Below are positions 8,626 through 16,902 of a stretch of DNA of 64,000 nucleotides, piece by piece. The number at the start of each line of letters is the position of its first letter. Position 1 is the stretch's first letter. The stretch covers positions 1-64,000 of the forward strand of contig CACHVY010000002.1 in assembly GCA_902583455.1 (NCBI GenBank). Reading direction: 5' to 3'. Source of the DNA: an uncultured Pelagibacteraceae bacterium. Its GTDB lineage: Bacteria; Pseudomonadota; Alphaproteobacteria; Pelagibacterales; Pelagibacteraceae. Position numbers and translations under genes: made by a program. Under the pieces are notes generated by a model that was not told the DNA's origin, searched no databases, and saw nothing but the letters and a program-made list of their open reading frames with translations.

Positions 8626-9170
8626 TGTTTGCACAATTTTTAAGCATAGTATTTAGATCAATAAAACTTGATAAAAACCTTTACAGAGAAAGTAAAAGCT
8701 TTAATGAGGCTGGTATTTATTTTGCAGCACTAATTATGGTACTTGATGGTGTTGCTGGTGCAATTGCTGCAAATACGTTTTATAAAACATCTATTGGTTT
8801 GTCCGCGATTACTGCGATTTTTACCTGGTTCATTTGGGCTATGTTTATATTTGTAATAGGGGTTAAACTTTTTCCAGATAAAGATAGCAAAATTCCATTT
8901 AAAAAAATATTAATAGCTGTAGGTTTTGCTCATGCGCCAGGTCTGCTAAGATTTTTTGCTATTACACCAACAATGGTGATGCCAATAATTTTTTTTACAC
9001 AATTATGGATTTTTGCATCTCTTATAATTTGCACAAGAGAAGTATTGCAACTAAAATCTAATTTTAAGTCTTTTGGGATTATTTTTTTGTCCTTTTTAAT
9101 TTTAGCTATATTATCGGTATCTTTCGTTATGAGTAGAATGGAAACTTTGCCGATAAGCAATTTAACTTAA
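8625..9170 (+). CDS. Yip1-domain inner-membrane protein
   Basis: The 181-residue product has a short cytosolic N-terminus (FRSIKLDKNLYRE) followed by about five hydrophobic segments, with the pattern seen in bacterial Yip1/YIF1-domain proteins (small GxG-containing helices, a charged loop FPDKDSKIPFKK, then VGFAHAPGLLRF). Members of this family are inner-membrane proteins of unknown function in bacteria. Its start overlaps the stop of the 34-residue membrane peptide, which may be a partner. The 3' end overlaps by 4 bases the 3' end of the convergent zinc-ribbon gene. Confidence 0.7.
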   Translation: MFAQFLSIVFRSIKLDKNLYRESKSFNEAGIYFAALIMVLDGVAGAIAANTFYKTSIGLSAITAIFTWFIWAMFIFVIGVKLFPDKDSKIPFKKILIAVGFAHAPGLLRFFAITPTMVMPIIFFTQLWIFASLIICTREVLQLKSNFKSFGIIFLSFLILAILSVSFVMSRMETLPISNLT

Positions 9171-9325
9171 ATTGGAAATATTGTTTTAGATGCTCTACAA
9201 GATTTACAAATTTTAAATCCAGTAAGTATTAAGTTGTGAGTAACACTTTCATCACTTTTTTTACATTCTTCACATAATTCATCCAGTGATTCATCAATAT
9301 GATTTTTATTGTTTTCTTTAGTCAT
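9167..9325 (-). CDS. 52-residue zinc-ribbon-like miniprotein
   Basis: A short minus-strand frame starts at ATG 9325 inside the last codons of the DUF3726-like gene (8-base overlap) and stops at 9167. The product has two CxxC pairs, CEEC (residues 18-21) and CKSC (residues 40-43), separated by about 20 residues, the arrangement of a small treble-clef or zinc ribbon. Its N-terminus is acidic. The overlap with the upstream gene and the paired cysteines support it as a real fourth member of the cluster. Metal binding is inferred; function unknown. Confidence 0.7.
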   Translation of the reverse strand: MTKENNKNHIDESLDELCEECKKSDESVTHNLILTGFKICKSCRASKTIFPI

Positions 9326-9929
9326 TGTCCGTTAAACCCGCACCAGCGGCAGTATTTTTCAAACTTTCATTTTCTTTTACAAAAGTTTCTTCTGATAATT
9401 TATATAACTCTTCCCAATCTTTTTCATCAAAAGTATTTTCGTTTTTTAAAAATTCTATTTCCAATACCTCAACTTTATCTTTTAAATTACTTAAGTTACT
9501 TTTTAAATGTATAGACTGGTTAAAATTCAGTAAAAAAGTTTCATTATCAACTTTAAGGCTTAACCTTTTTCCGATTATTTCCGATGATCTCGAAATAAAT
9601 GGTATCAGTAAAATTGGATAAGCCATATTGTTAAAAATTATTTTATTGTATTTTTCTAGGGTATGGATTTGATCCATAAAATTTACACCTGTTATTAAAG
9701 GACAGTAAGGAATTTTGTTAGAAATATTTATGTCTGTTATCAAGCTGATATTCTGAAAATGACTTTTTTTGATAATCTTAAAATAGTTGTTAAGATTCTT
9801 TAAACCTGGTAATCCAAACATCTCCATCAGTTTTATAGATTTTCCAATTTCTTCAGAGATTCCCCATGAAAAACCTATACCTTTGGAAGCTCTTTTGGTT
9901 AGTGTATCAATTTCGCTTAGTGATCTCAT
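9318..9929 (-). CDS. DUF3726-like protein
   Basis: The 203-residue protein begins MRSLSEIDTLTKRASKG, followed by GFSWGISEEIGKS. As I recall, this matches the DUF3726 family of proteobacteria (LxEIExLxxRAARG...WGLAEEAG). There is no signal peptide or membrane helix. It starts directly at the stop of the 553-residue gene (sharing base 9929) and overlaps the small zinc-ribbon gene at its 3' end, so it is a middle member of a tight operon with the M19-like gene. No activity is known for the family; assignment is from memory of the motif and not from a search. Confidence 0.68.
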   Translation of the reverse strand: MRSLSEIDTLTKRASKGIGFSWGISEEIGKSIKLMEMFGLPGLKNLNNYFKIIKKSHFQNISLITDINISNKIPYCPLITGVNFMDQIHTLEKYNKIIFNNMAYPILLIPFISRSSEIIGKRLSLKVDNETFLLNFNQSIHLKSNLSNLKDKVEVLEIEFLKNENTFDEKDWEELYKLSEETFVKENESLKNTAAGAGLTDND

Positions 9930-11590
9930 TAGTTTAAAGAATTATAAATCCAATTATCTTTAAAATTATTGAGTTCTTCTGGCAAAGGAGCTCCCTGAAA
10001 CATACAAATCCTTAACCACTTATCTGATCTTGGGTCAAATTTACAAGCACCAAAGAAAGACAATTTTAGTCTTAGCATATCAATTGGGATTAATTTGTGT
10101 CCGATTGTATTATCTTGTATTTCTGAATATGGGAATTTTTCAATCAGAAAAGCTCTCCTAACAACATGTCTTAAATCATTATTATCTGCCAAAAATCTAC
10201 TTACTTGCAAACTCTGCTTAAAATTCCTAGCTCTAAAATATAATTGATTTATATCTCTTGCTATTGCAAGTGGTTGTTCTAATTCAGATCCTTGTTCTTC
10301 AAATCTATTTGCAATTCTTGGCTCTTCTTTATTTTGGGAAATAAACCAAAAATTTTGGTTATTTTCATTTTTATTAAAATCGATCTTTATTAAATTTCCA
10401 TAATATTTTTCTAAAATATTTACTAAATCTCTAACAGTTTTATGAGTTGGGATATTAAAATATTTATCCTCATTTGAACTCATTGTTGCAATTAGAGGTT
10501 CAACTATGTCATCAAAAGGTTCCATTAACATTGAAACTATATATTCAATGCCCTCCTCACTTAAATTATTTTCAGCCCATAAATAAAAATCATTGAAAAA
10601 ATAATCTTTTTTTTCAGAATAATTTGTATCTAGGAAATCTATTACTTTCTCTAAATCATCTTTTAAATTTTGTATTTTTATTTTTTGATAATCGCTATCT
10701 GTTTCCCAAGAAAAAATATTCTTGAGAGACTTTTTTAAACAATTTAAAAAATAGTTATAATCATTAATATTAATTTTTTTTAATTCTCTAATCTTTTTTA
10801 ATGCTATTTCCCTAGCAGTTATCCAATTATTTAATAAAGTTGGGTGATTTATTATAAATGGCGCCATACCCAAACCTGTGGAATTACCTATACCCAAACT
10901 TCTACAAATATTTTTATCTAATTCGACTGCAGACTTAGGGTTCTTTGATTTTGCAATATGATTAACTTGATCAAAGGTAAATTGTCTTACAAAATAAACT
11001 AACATCATTTCTAATCTAAAAGGACCAACAATTTCTGGTCTATTTTTAATTCTAAATCTGTCTGCTAAACCGAATTTTCCTGAGCCATATACAGCAGTAG
11101 TTCTGTAAAGATATCCAATTTTGCCTATAGTACTTTTATCTGGTTGTTTTCCATTTGATAAACAATCAACTACATAATTAAAGGCTCTTAACGATTTATT
11201 GGCTCTTGATAGTGTCAATTCTTTATAAGTCATTCTACCAATTTCTTGTTTTGGGACATTTTGTTTTAATCTATCAATATCTTTTTTAGTGGGCACACCA
11301 TCAAAGAGGGTGAAGCTCGCATCCCATTTAGTAGCGATAACTCTGTCTGATCTTTCATGATCACCAATTTTATTTGAAAAACAAATTAATGAATAATTTC
11401 TAGTTTTTTTTTTAAATGAATAAACAGCAACACCATGTCCATTTTCATCTAAATCAAACATGTCTCTTTTGTAATCCCAGTCTTTAAATTCTCTTAGAAA
11501 AGATCTTAAAAATGATAATTTCGATTGATGAAATGAACCCAATCGTGAAAGTTTCATAATTTTTTTTGGATCTCTTAATTCTATTTGCAT
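9929..11590 (-). CDS. Conserved protein of unknown function (553 aa)
   Basis: This cytosolic-looking protein has no signal peptide or transmembrane segment. It opens with a basic stretch (KKIMKLSRLGSFHQSK) and contains AVYGSGKFGLADR (about residue 167-179) and a Gly-rich LGIGNSTGLGMAPF (about 232-245), both of which I remember as conserved in a family found widely in proteobacteria beside DUF3726 and M19-like genes. It sits one base from the M19-like gene and shares a base with the DUF3726-like gene. No catalytic motif is recognised, and no function should be assigned. Codon use matches its neighbours. Confidence 0.72.
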   Translation of the reverse strand: MQIELRDPKKIMKLSRLGSFHQSKLSFLRSFLREFKDWDYKRDMFDLDENGHGVAVYSFKKKTRNYSLICFSNKIGDHERSDRVIATKWDASFTLFDGVPTKKDIDRLKQNVPKQEIGRMTYKELTLSRANKSLRAFNYVVDCLSNGKQPDKSTIGKIGYLYRTTAVYGSGKFGLADRFRIKNRPEIVGPFRLEMMLVYFVRQFTFDQVNHIAKSKNPKSAVELDKNICRSLGIGNSTGLGMAPFIINHPTLLNNWITAREIALKKIRELKKININDYNYFLNCLKKSLKNIFSWETDSDYQKIKIQNLKDDLEKVIDFLDTNYSEKKDYFFNDFYLWAENNLSEEGIEYIVSMLMEPFDDIVEPLIATMSSNEDKYFNIPTHKTVRDLVNILEKYYGNLIKIDFNKNENNQNFWFISQNKEEPRIANRFEEQGSELEQPLAIARDINQLYFRARNFKQSLQVSRFLADNNDLRHVVRRAFLIEKFPYSEIQDNTIGHKLIPIDMLRLKLSFFGACKFDPRSDKWLRICMFQGAPLPEELNNFKDNWIYNSLN

Positions 11591-11591
11591 T

Positions 11592-12557
11592 TTATATTTC
11601 TTTATAAAAATTAAACCAATTATTACCTAGTATTGCATTAATATCATTATTGTCAAAACCAACTTTTTTAAGTCCATTTTCAATATTTTTGAAACCTCTC
11701 GCGTCTTTAAACCATTCAGGTTGATCAGGAAATCCTTGATTGGTTTTTGACCCCTCTCCTAAATTTTTTGACTTTGTCCATGTTCCATTTCTCATCCACT
11801 CAACAACACTATCAGGTTGATTTAAGCAAAGATCTGAACCAATACCAATATTTTTAATCCCCATGACATCGACTAATCTTGCTACCATTTCGCAAAAACT
11901 ATCTAATGAACAATTTGTTCCATCTTTTAAATGGTGCGGGTAAAGTGATAGACCTAGCATACCCCCACTTTTTGATAATGTTTTAAGAAGGTCATCAGAC
12001 TTACTTCTTTTAGTTGGATGCCAAAAAGATGGATTAGCGTGAGTAATTGCAATAGGTTTTTGACTTAAGTCAATTGCATCGTAAGTACTTTTTTCTCCTG
12101 AATGAGACATATCAACAACAATTCCTAATCTATTCATTTCTTTTATTGCCTCTCTTCCAAAATTAGTAACACCTCCATCATTTTTTTCATAACATCCTGA
12201 GGCTAATAAAGACTGATTGTTGTAAGTAAGCTGCATAAATCTGCACCCGTGCTCATAAATCTTTTCAATTAAATTTATATCATCCTCTATTGGTGAACAG
12301 TTTTGAAAACCAAAAAAAATTGCTGTTTTATTTTCATTTTTTGCTTTTTCAATATCTTTGAAGTTTTTACCTAAAAAAATTAAATCTTTATTTTCTTCAA
12401 AATTTTCTTTCCACTCTAAAAGTCTCTCTTTAAATTCATCAAAATCTTCATGATAAACAACTGTCACATGTACTGCATCTAAATTAGCTTCTCTATTAAT
12501 CTCAAAAACAGATCTTTCCCATTTGCAGTATTGTAAATTGTCAATTTTGAAATTCAT
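11592..12557 (-). CDS. M19 (renal dipeptidase) family protein with degenerate metal site
   Basis: The 321-residue protein keeps the second half of the M19 active site: DMSH (His152), ITHANP (His173) and GIGSDL (Asp242), corresponding to His198, His219 and the substrate-side Asp of human renal dipeptidase. The N-terminal HxD motif is absent, because the chain begins at NLQYCKWER, and the residue expected to be the bridging Glu is Gln85 (GFQNCSP). A binuclear zinc site therefore looks impossible. A subfamily with this signature occurs, as I recall, next to dimethylglycine/sarcosine demethylation genes in Pseudomonas. It heads a four-gene minus-strand cluster. True dipeptidase activity is doubtful. 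Confidence 0.8.
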   Translation of the reverse strand: MNFKIDNLQYCKWERSVFEINREANLDAVHVTVVYHEDFDEFKERLLEWKENFEENKDLIFLGKNFKDIEKAKNENKTAIFFGFQNCSPIEDDINLIEKIYEHGCRFMQLTYNNQSLLASGCYEKNDGGVTNFGREAIKEMNRLGIVVDMSHSGEKSTYDAIDLSQKPIAITHANPSFWHPTKRSKSDDLLKTLSKSGGMLGLSLYPHHLKDGTNCSLDSFCEMVARLVDVMGIKNIGIGSDLCLNQPDSVVEWMRNGTWTKSKNLGEGSKTNQGFPDQPEWFKDARGFKNIENGLKKVGFDNNDINAILGNNWFNFYKEI

Positions 12558-12604
12558 AACAATAGTTATATATTAGTAGATAATTTTTTGATATTAAAAG
12601 ATAA

Positions 12605-13096
12605 ATGAGTAGTAAAAAATTAAATAAAGTAGCAATCATAATGGGTAGTCAATCTGATTATTCTACTATGAAGTATTCAAAAAAAGTTCTTCAAAGCTTT
12701 AGCATAAAATGTGATGTGAAAATAGTTTCAGCACACAGAACTCCAAAAAGAATGTTTGAATTTGCTAAAAATGCCGAAAAAAATAATTACTCTGTGATAA
12801 TTGCAGGAGCTGGTGGTTCTGCACATCTTCCTGGTATGGTTGCATCTTTGACTAGCATTCCAGTTATTGGAGTTCCAATGGAGTCAAAAAAATTAAAAGG
12901 TATGGACAGTCTTTTATCAATAGTGCAGATGCCAAAAGGTATCCCAGTTGGCACAGTTGCAATCGGTAAAGATGGCGCAATAAATGCTGGACTTTATGCT
13001 GCATCAATTATTGGACTTCAAAGTAAAAAAGTTAAAAATTCATTATTAAAGTTTAGATTGAAACAATCAAAATCAGTAAAAAAAAAACCTAAGTAG
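12605..13096 (+). CDS. purE: N5-carboxyaminoimidazole ribonucleotide mutase PurE
   Basis: The 163-residue protein carries the class I PurE signature: MGSQSDYSTM near the N-terminus, VSAHRTPKRM (residues 41-50) and GAGGSAHLPGMVAS, including the catalytic His. It converts N5-CAIR to CAIR in purine synthesis. A short Lys-rich tail follows the core. purK begins one base after the stop, the usual purEK arrangement. No Shine-Dalgarno sequence is seen before the ATG, as for most genes in the window. Confidence 0.96.
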   Translation: MSSKKLNKVAIIMGSQSDYSTMKYSKKVLQSFSIKCDVKIVSAHRTPKRMFEFAKNAEKNNYSVIIAGAGGSAHLPGMVASLTSIPVIGVPMESKKLKGMDSLLSIVQMPKGIPVGTVAIGKDGAINAGLYAASIIGLQSKKVKNSLLKFRLKQSKSVKKKPK

Positions 13097-13097
13097 A

Positions 13098-14147
13098 ATG
13101 AATAAAATTTCTCTAGGTATAATTGGTGGAGGCCAACTTGGATCTTTACTTTGCGCCGCAGCAAAAAATATAAACATAAATACAGTAGTGATTAGTGATG
13201 ATGAAGACTCACCAGCCAAACATTTTGCAGATCATTTTATTTATTCTAAATATGACAATGAGAAAAATTTAACAAAGTTTACTTCAATGGTAGATAAAAT
13301 AACCTATGAATTTGAAAATATTCCTTATGATGTGTTGTCAAAATTAAACAAAGTTAAAAAAGTAGATCCTAATCCAGAAGTTAATAAAATTGTTCAACAC
13401 AGATACTCAGAAAAAAATTTTCTAATTAAAAAAAACATAAAAACTACAGATTTTGAAAAAATCTTTAATGAAAGTGATGTAAAAAAAAATAAAAATTTAT
13501 TACCTGGAATACTAAAAACTTCTACACTTGGGTACGATGGTAAGGGCCAATATAAATTAAATAATTTGGAAGATTTAGATAATCATAAAATTAACTTTGA
13601 TAGAGAATTTGTACTAGAAAAATTAGTAAATTTAGAAAAAGAAATCTCTGTAGTAATTACAAGATTTTCTAAAGATAATTACGAAATTTATGAACCAATA
13701 GAAAATTTACACGAAGAACAAATTTTAAAATATTCAACTATTCCAGCCAAAATTAATTTGTCTCATTATAAAAAATCTCAAGAATGGGCTAAACTTATTT
13801 CTGAAGAACTTCAGTATGTTGGAACTTTATGTGTTGAATTTTTTATAGACAAAGACCAAAATTTATATGTAAACGAAATTGCACCAAGGGTTCATAATTC
13901 AGGTCATTTAACTATAAATGCCTATAATATTAGTCAATTTGAAAATCATATCAGGGCTGTTTGTGGATTAGAAAAAATTAAACTAGAAAAAATATGTAAT
14001 GCAAAAATGATAAATATTATTGGTGATGAAATAAATAATTACAGAAATAAAAAATATACTGAAAAAGAGTTTTTTTTTGATTATTTAAAAAAAGAAATTA
14101 AACCTAAAAGGAAAATGGGACACTTAACTATAATTGAAAATAAATGA
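13098..14147 (+). CDS. purK: 5-(carboxyamino)imidazole ribonucleotide synthase PurK
   Basis: This 349-residue ATP-grasp enzyme makes N5-CAIR from AIR, bicarbonate and ATP. Seen in the sequence: the N-terminal GIIGGGQLGSLL, KTSTLGYDGKGQY (about residues 137-149) in the ATP-grasp lid, and VEFFIDKDQNLYVNEIAPRVHNSGH (about 253-277; the metal- and substrate-binding part is NEIAPR..NSGH). It follows purE by one base and its last four bases overlap the start of the MBL-fold gene. Confidence 0.95.
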   Translation: MNKISLGIIGGGQLGSLLCAAAKNININTVVISDDEDSPAKHFADHFIYSKYDNEKNLTKFTSMVDKITYEFENIPYDVLSKLNKVKKVDPNPEVNKIVQHRYSEKNFLIKKNIKTTDFEKIFNESDVKKNKNLLPGILKTSTLGYDGKGQYKLNNLEDLDNHKINFDREFVLEKLVNLEKEISVVITRFSKDNYEIYEPIENLHEEQILKYSTIPAKINLSHYKKSQEWAKLISEELQYVGTLCVEFFIDKDQNLYVNEIAPRVHNSGHLTINAYNISQFENHIRAVCGLEKIKLEKICNAKMINIIGDEINNYRNKKYTEKEFFFDYLKKEIKPKRKMGHLTIIENK

Positions 14148-15184
14148 AAAAAATTTTATTTATTTTATTTTTAATTATTAATACAACTAGTATTGCAATG
14201 GAAAATAAACCTTCACATCATCAATCTAACGGTACATTCAAAAATCCTGAGGGCTCACCAGAACGTTCTGGGAAGGTAAAATGGTCTTGGAGTACGTTTA
14301 ATAAAGAGAAAAAAAAAATAGATATGACCGTACCAAAAAGCCATGTGTTGAGTAAAAATGAAGTTTTGAAAAATTTGGAACTATACAAAGATAAAGATTA
14401 CATTGGGTGGATTGGCCATGCTACTTTTTTAATAAAACTCGGAAATACAACTATTATTACTGATCCAGTTTTTTCTAAAAATGCAGGACCATTAATATTT
14501 GGTCCAAAAAGATATGTCGATCCAGCTTTAAGTTTAAATGAAATTCCTAAAGTGGATTTATTTTTACTTACGCATAACCACTATGATCATCAAGATACAG
14601 CAACAATCAGAAAGTTTCCTTATAAAGATACAGATGTTATTGTGCCTCTTAAGTTGGGTAAGTATTTTACCAAATACAATTATAAAAAAGTTAATGAACT
14701 CGATTGGTATCAAACAATTAAAGTAAATGATTTAAAAATAACATTGTTGCCAGCTGTTCATTGGTCAAAAAGAAGTTTGACAGATACTAATAAAACACTT
14801 TGGGGAAATTTTTTAATAGAATATAAAAATAAAAAAATACTATTCGCATGTGATACTGGGTATGGACAAATATATAAAAAACTTGGTGAAAAATTTGGTC
14901 CAGTTGATCTTACAATGATTAATATAGGTGCATACGACTTTAGACCAATGTTTGAAAAATCTATTTACCACACAAATCCTGAAGAGGCTTTACAAGTTGC
15001 AAAAGATCTTAAAAGCAAAAAAGTGATAGGAACTCATTGGGGTACTTTTGTACTTTCTTTAGAACCTATTATGGAGCCTCCTGTTCGTTTTAAAAATAAT
15101 GCGGAAAATTATGGTTTTCAAAAAAATGATGCCATTATTTTTAAAATTGGAGAAATAAGACCCTTGCAAGAAATATTGGATTAG
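14144..15184 (+). CDS. MBL-fold metallohydrolase, NAPE-PLD/UlaG-like, exported
   Basis: The 346-residue product has a signal peptide (about residues 1-18) and a metallo-beta-lactamase fold: IGHATFLIKLG, TDPVFS, the metal motif THNHYDHQD (about residue 143) and later LLPAVHWSKRS, FACDTGYG and GTHWGTF. This order matches the NAPE-PLD/RomA-like branch, whose members hydrolyse phosphodiester or ester bonds, rather than beta-lactamases. It overlaps purK by four bases (ATGA), so it rides in the pur operon. Location is periplasmic, or an outer-membrane face if lipid-linked. Substrate unknown; a phospholipase D-like role is only a family-level guess. Confidence 0.82.
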   Translation: MKKILFILFLIINTTSIAMENKPSHHQSNGTFKNPEGSPERSGKVKWSWSTFNKEKKKIDMTVPKSHVLSKNEVLKNLELYKDKDYIGWIGHATFLIKLGNTTIITDPVFSKNAGPLIFGPKRYVDPALSLNEIPKVDLFLLTHNHYDHQDTATIRKFPYKDTDVIVPLKLGKYFTKYNYKKVNELDWYQTIKVNDLKITLLPAVHWSKRSLTDTNKTLWGNFLIEYKNKKILFACDTGYGQIYKKLGEKFGPVDLTMINIGAYDFRPMFEKSIYHTNPEEALQVAKDLKSKKVIGTHWGTFVLSLEPIMEPPVRFKNNAENYGFQKNDAIIFKIGEIRPLQEILD

Positions 15185-15229
15185 TTTTTATTTGATAAAT
15201 TGAATATTCAATATAGATATTCAATAAAT

Positions 15230-15685
15230 ATGAAAACTATTGAAGGTAATTTTGATAATCCTGAAGTTAATCAACTTTTAAAAAAACATTTTATCGAATT
15301 AAGATCAGTTTCACCTGAGGGAAGTGCTCACGTACTAGACATTGAGGGTTTGCAAGACAAAAGTATTAAGTTTTGGAGTATATATGAAAACGATGAGTTA
15401 ATAGGTTGTGGAGCTTTAAAATTTTTAGACCCTAAGCATGGTGAACTTAAATCAATTCGTGTTTCCGATACTTTTAGAAAAAGAGGTTATGGAAATAAAA
15501 TTATTAAAGTCCTTATTGAAAAGTCACGAAAATTAAATATTGAAAAAATTAGTATCGAAACAGGATCAGGTGAATTTTTTCTACCAGCTCGTAAGTTATT
15601 TAAAAATTCTGGTTTTACAAAATGTAAACCTTTTAGCCATTATGTAGACGACCCAAACTCCTGCTACATGTCTTTAAAAATTTGA
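15230..15685 (+). CDS. GNAT family N-acetyltransferase
   Basis: Starting at ATG 15230, the protein has 151 residues. It shows the GNAT acetyl-CoA loop RKRGYGNKII and a C-terminal part (FFLPARKLFKNSGF, then DPNSCYMSL) typical of the YsnE/YafP-like branch. An in-frame TTG at 15200 would add ten residues without family support. It follows the MBL-fold gene by 45 bases on the same strand and may belong to that transcript. Acceptor unknown. Confidence 0.8.
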   Translation: MKTIEGNFDNPEVNQLLKKHFIELRSVSPEGSAHVLDIEGLQDKSIKFWSIYENDELIGCGALKFLDPKHGELKSIRVSDTFRKRGYGNKIIKVLIEKSRKLNIEKISIETGSGEFFLPARKLFKNSGFTKCKPFSHYVDDPNSCYMSLKI

Positions 15686-15696
15686 AAATCAATTAA

Positions 15697-16806
15697 CTAT
15701 CTTTTTTCAATAATGAATAGTTCATTTTTAAAATATAAGCCTTTATATTTGTTAACTATCTGTTGAACTATTTTTTGATAATTTTTTGATCTTTGTGCTT
15801 TAAAAATTTGTTCATCAGTCATTTGATTAACATAAACTGCAGCATTCCAAGCTGAAAAAATTAAAGAAGTGGCTATACCACCGCTTATTTCGTTTGGAAG
15901 AGCTCTCAAAACATAACTAATTTTTTTTACTTTATGAAATTTCAAAGTTTTTAAAAAAGATTTTTCCGTGTTAGCTTTTATATATTTTTCAATTGAGGAA
16001 TATAGGTAAGGGAATGGATTTTCTTTTGGCCATATCTTCTTAATTATTTTATTACCTGGATCTCCTCCACATGCATGAACTACAACTAGTTTTCCTTTTT
16101 TAGCTAAAGATTTTAGCATTGGATCAATAACATACTTTACTTTTTTTTCAGCAGAAACTCTCGATCTATAAGGTTGTGATGCAATAATTAGATCATAATC
16201 AGTTTTGCCATTATTTTTTTGTGGAATTACATTTTTAAGAACAAATTCTTGATCTTTTCTGTAAATTACTATTACTGATGGTTCTTTGTAAGTTGATGTA
16301 CCAGTTTTGGGATTTGTTTCAACTTGCCATTTTTTTGCTAGGAATTCTTGATTTAGTTTTCTTAATTGATTTGAAAAATCTAAAGATGAATTTCCTTTAA
16401 GTTTTACAACTTTCCAATTCATTTTTTTTTGTTTTTTAATATTTCTTGATTTTAAAGAGGTAGATTCAACATAATTTAAATTTGATATTACAAAAACAGT
16501 ATTTTTATGTTCAGCAAATCTGTCTGGAAGTTTTTCTAAACCAAGTCTAACATCTTCCATGCTAATTTCTTTTGTTGAAACTAGTAAAGGTATGTTTGGC
16601 ATTTTTTGATGACATTGTCTCATTATATTCATTAGCAAAGACCCATCACCCATGCCAGCATCGAAAATTTTTAATGCAGGATTTTTAGGTTTTAAATTTT
16701 GAACAATCGGCTTTAAAGCATCAGCAATTTTATTTTTTTCATTAGTAGTGGTAACGAAAAGTAGATATTTTTGTCTATTATCAAAAAAACGGAAATTTTT
16801 TTTCAT
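15697..16806 (-). CDS. Class I SAM-binding-like protein (putative methyltransferase)
   Basis: In this 369-residue protein, IFDAGMGDGSLL (about residues 45-56) fits the SAM-binding glycine loop of class I methyltransferases, preceded by an N-terminal segment (NRQKYLLFVTTT) and followed by VLRALPNEISGG near residue 300. Between these lies a 60-residue Lys-rich insert. A region KGKLVVVHACGGDPGNKII (about 238-256) resembles a Rossmann strand rather than the methyltransferase core, so the fold call is provisional. It converges with the GNAT gene (11-base gap) and diverges from fhs. Function unknown. Confidence 0.6.
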   Translation of the reverse strand: MKKNFRFFDNRQKYLLFVTTTNEKNKIADALKPIVQNLKPKNPALKIFDAGMGDGSLLMNIMRQCHQKMPNIPLLVSTKEISMEDVRLGLEKLPDRFAEHKNTVFVISNLNYVESTSLKSRNIKKQKKMNWKVVKLKGNSSLDFSNQLRKLNQEFLAKKWQVETNPKTGTSTYKEPSVIVIYRKDQEFVLKNVIPQKNNGKTDYDLIIASQPYRSRVSAEKKVKYVIDPMLKSLAKKGKLVVVHACGGDPGNKIIKKIWPKENPFPYLYSSIEKYIKANTEKSFLKTLKFHKVKKISYVLRALPNEISGGIATSLIFSAWNAAVYVNQMTDEQIFKAQRSKNYQKIVQQIVNKYKGLYFKNELFIIEKR

Positions 16807-16902
16807 TACTTAAGATATGTATTATGTAATTAAATGTCCATTATAAATATTTCTTTTAAAGTAGATAAATAAAGTATAAACACCCATAAAAAAACCCAAG
16901 TA

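Noticed and set aside
9299-9621. Two plus-strand frames opposite the DUF3726-like gene
   Set aside because: Low-complexity Phe/Ser/Leu content, complement of Lys/Glu/Asn codons; no start context.
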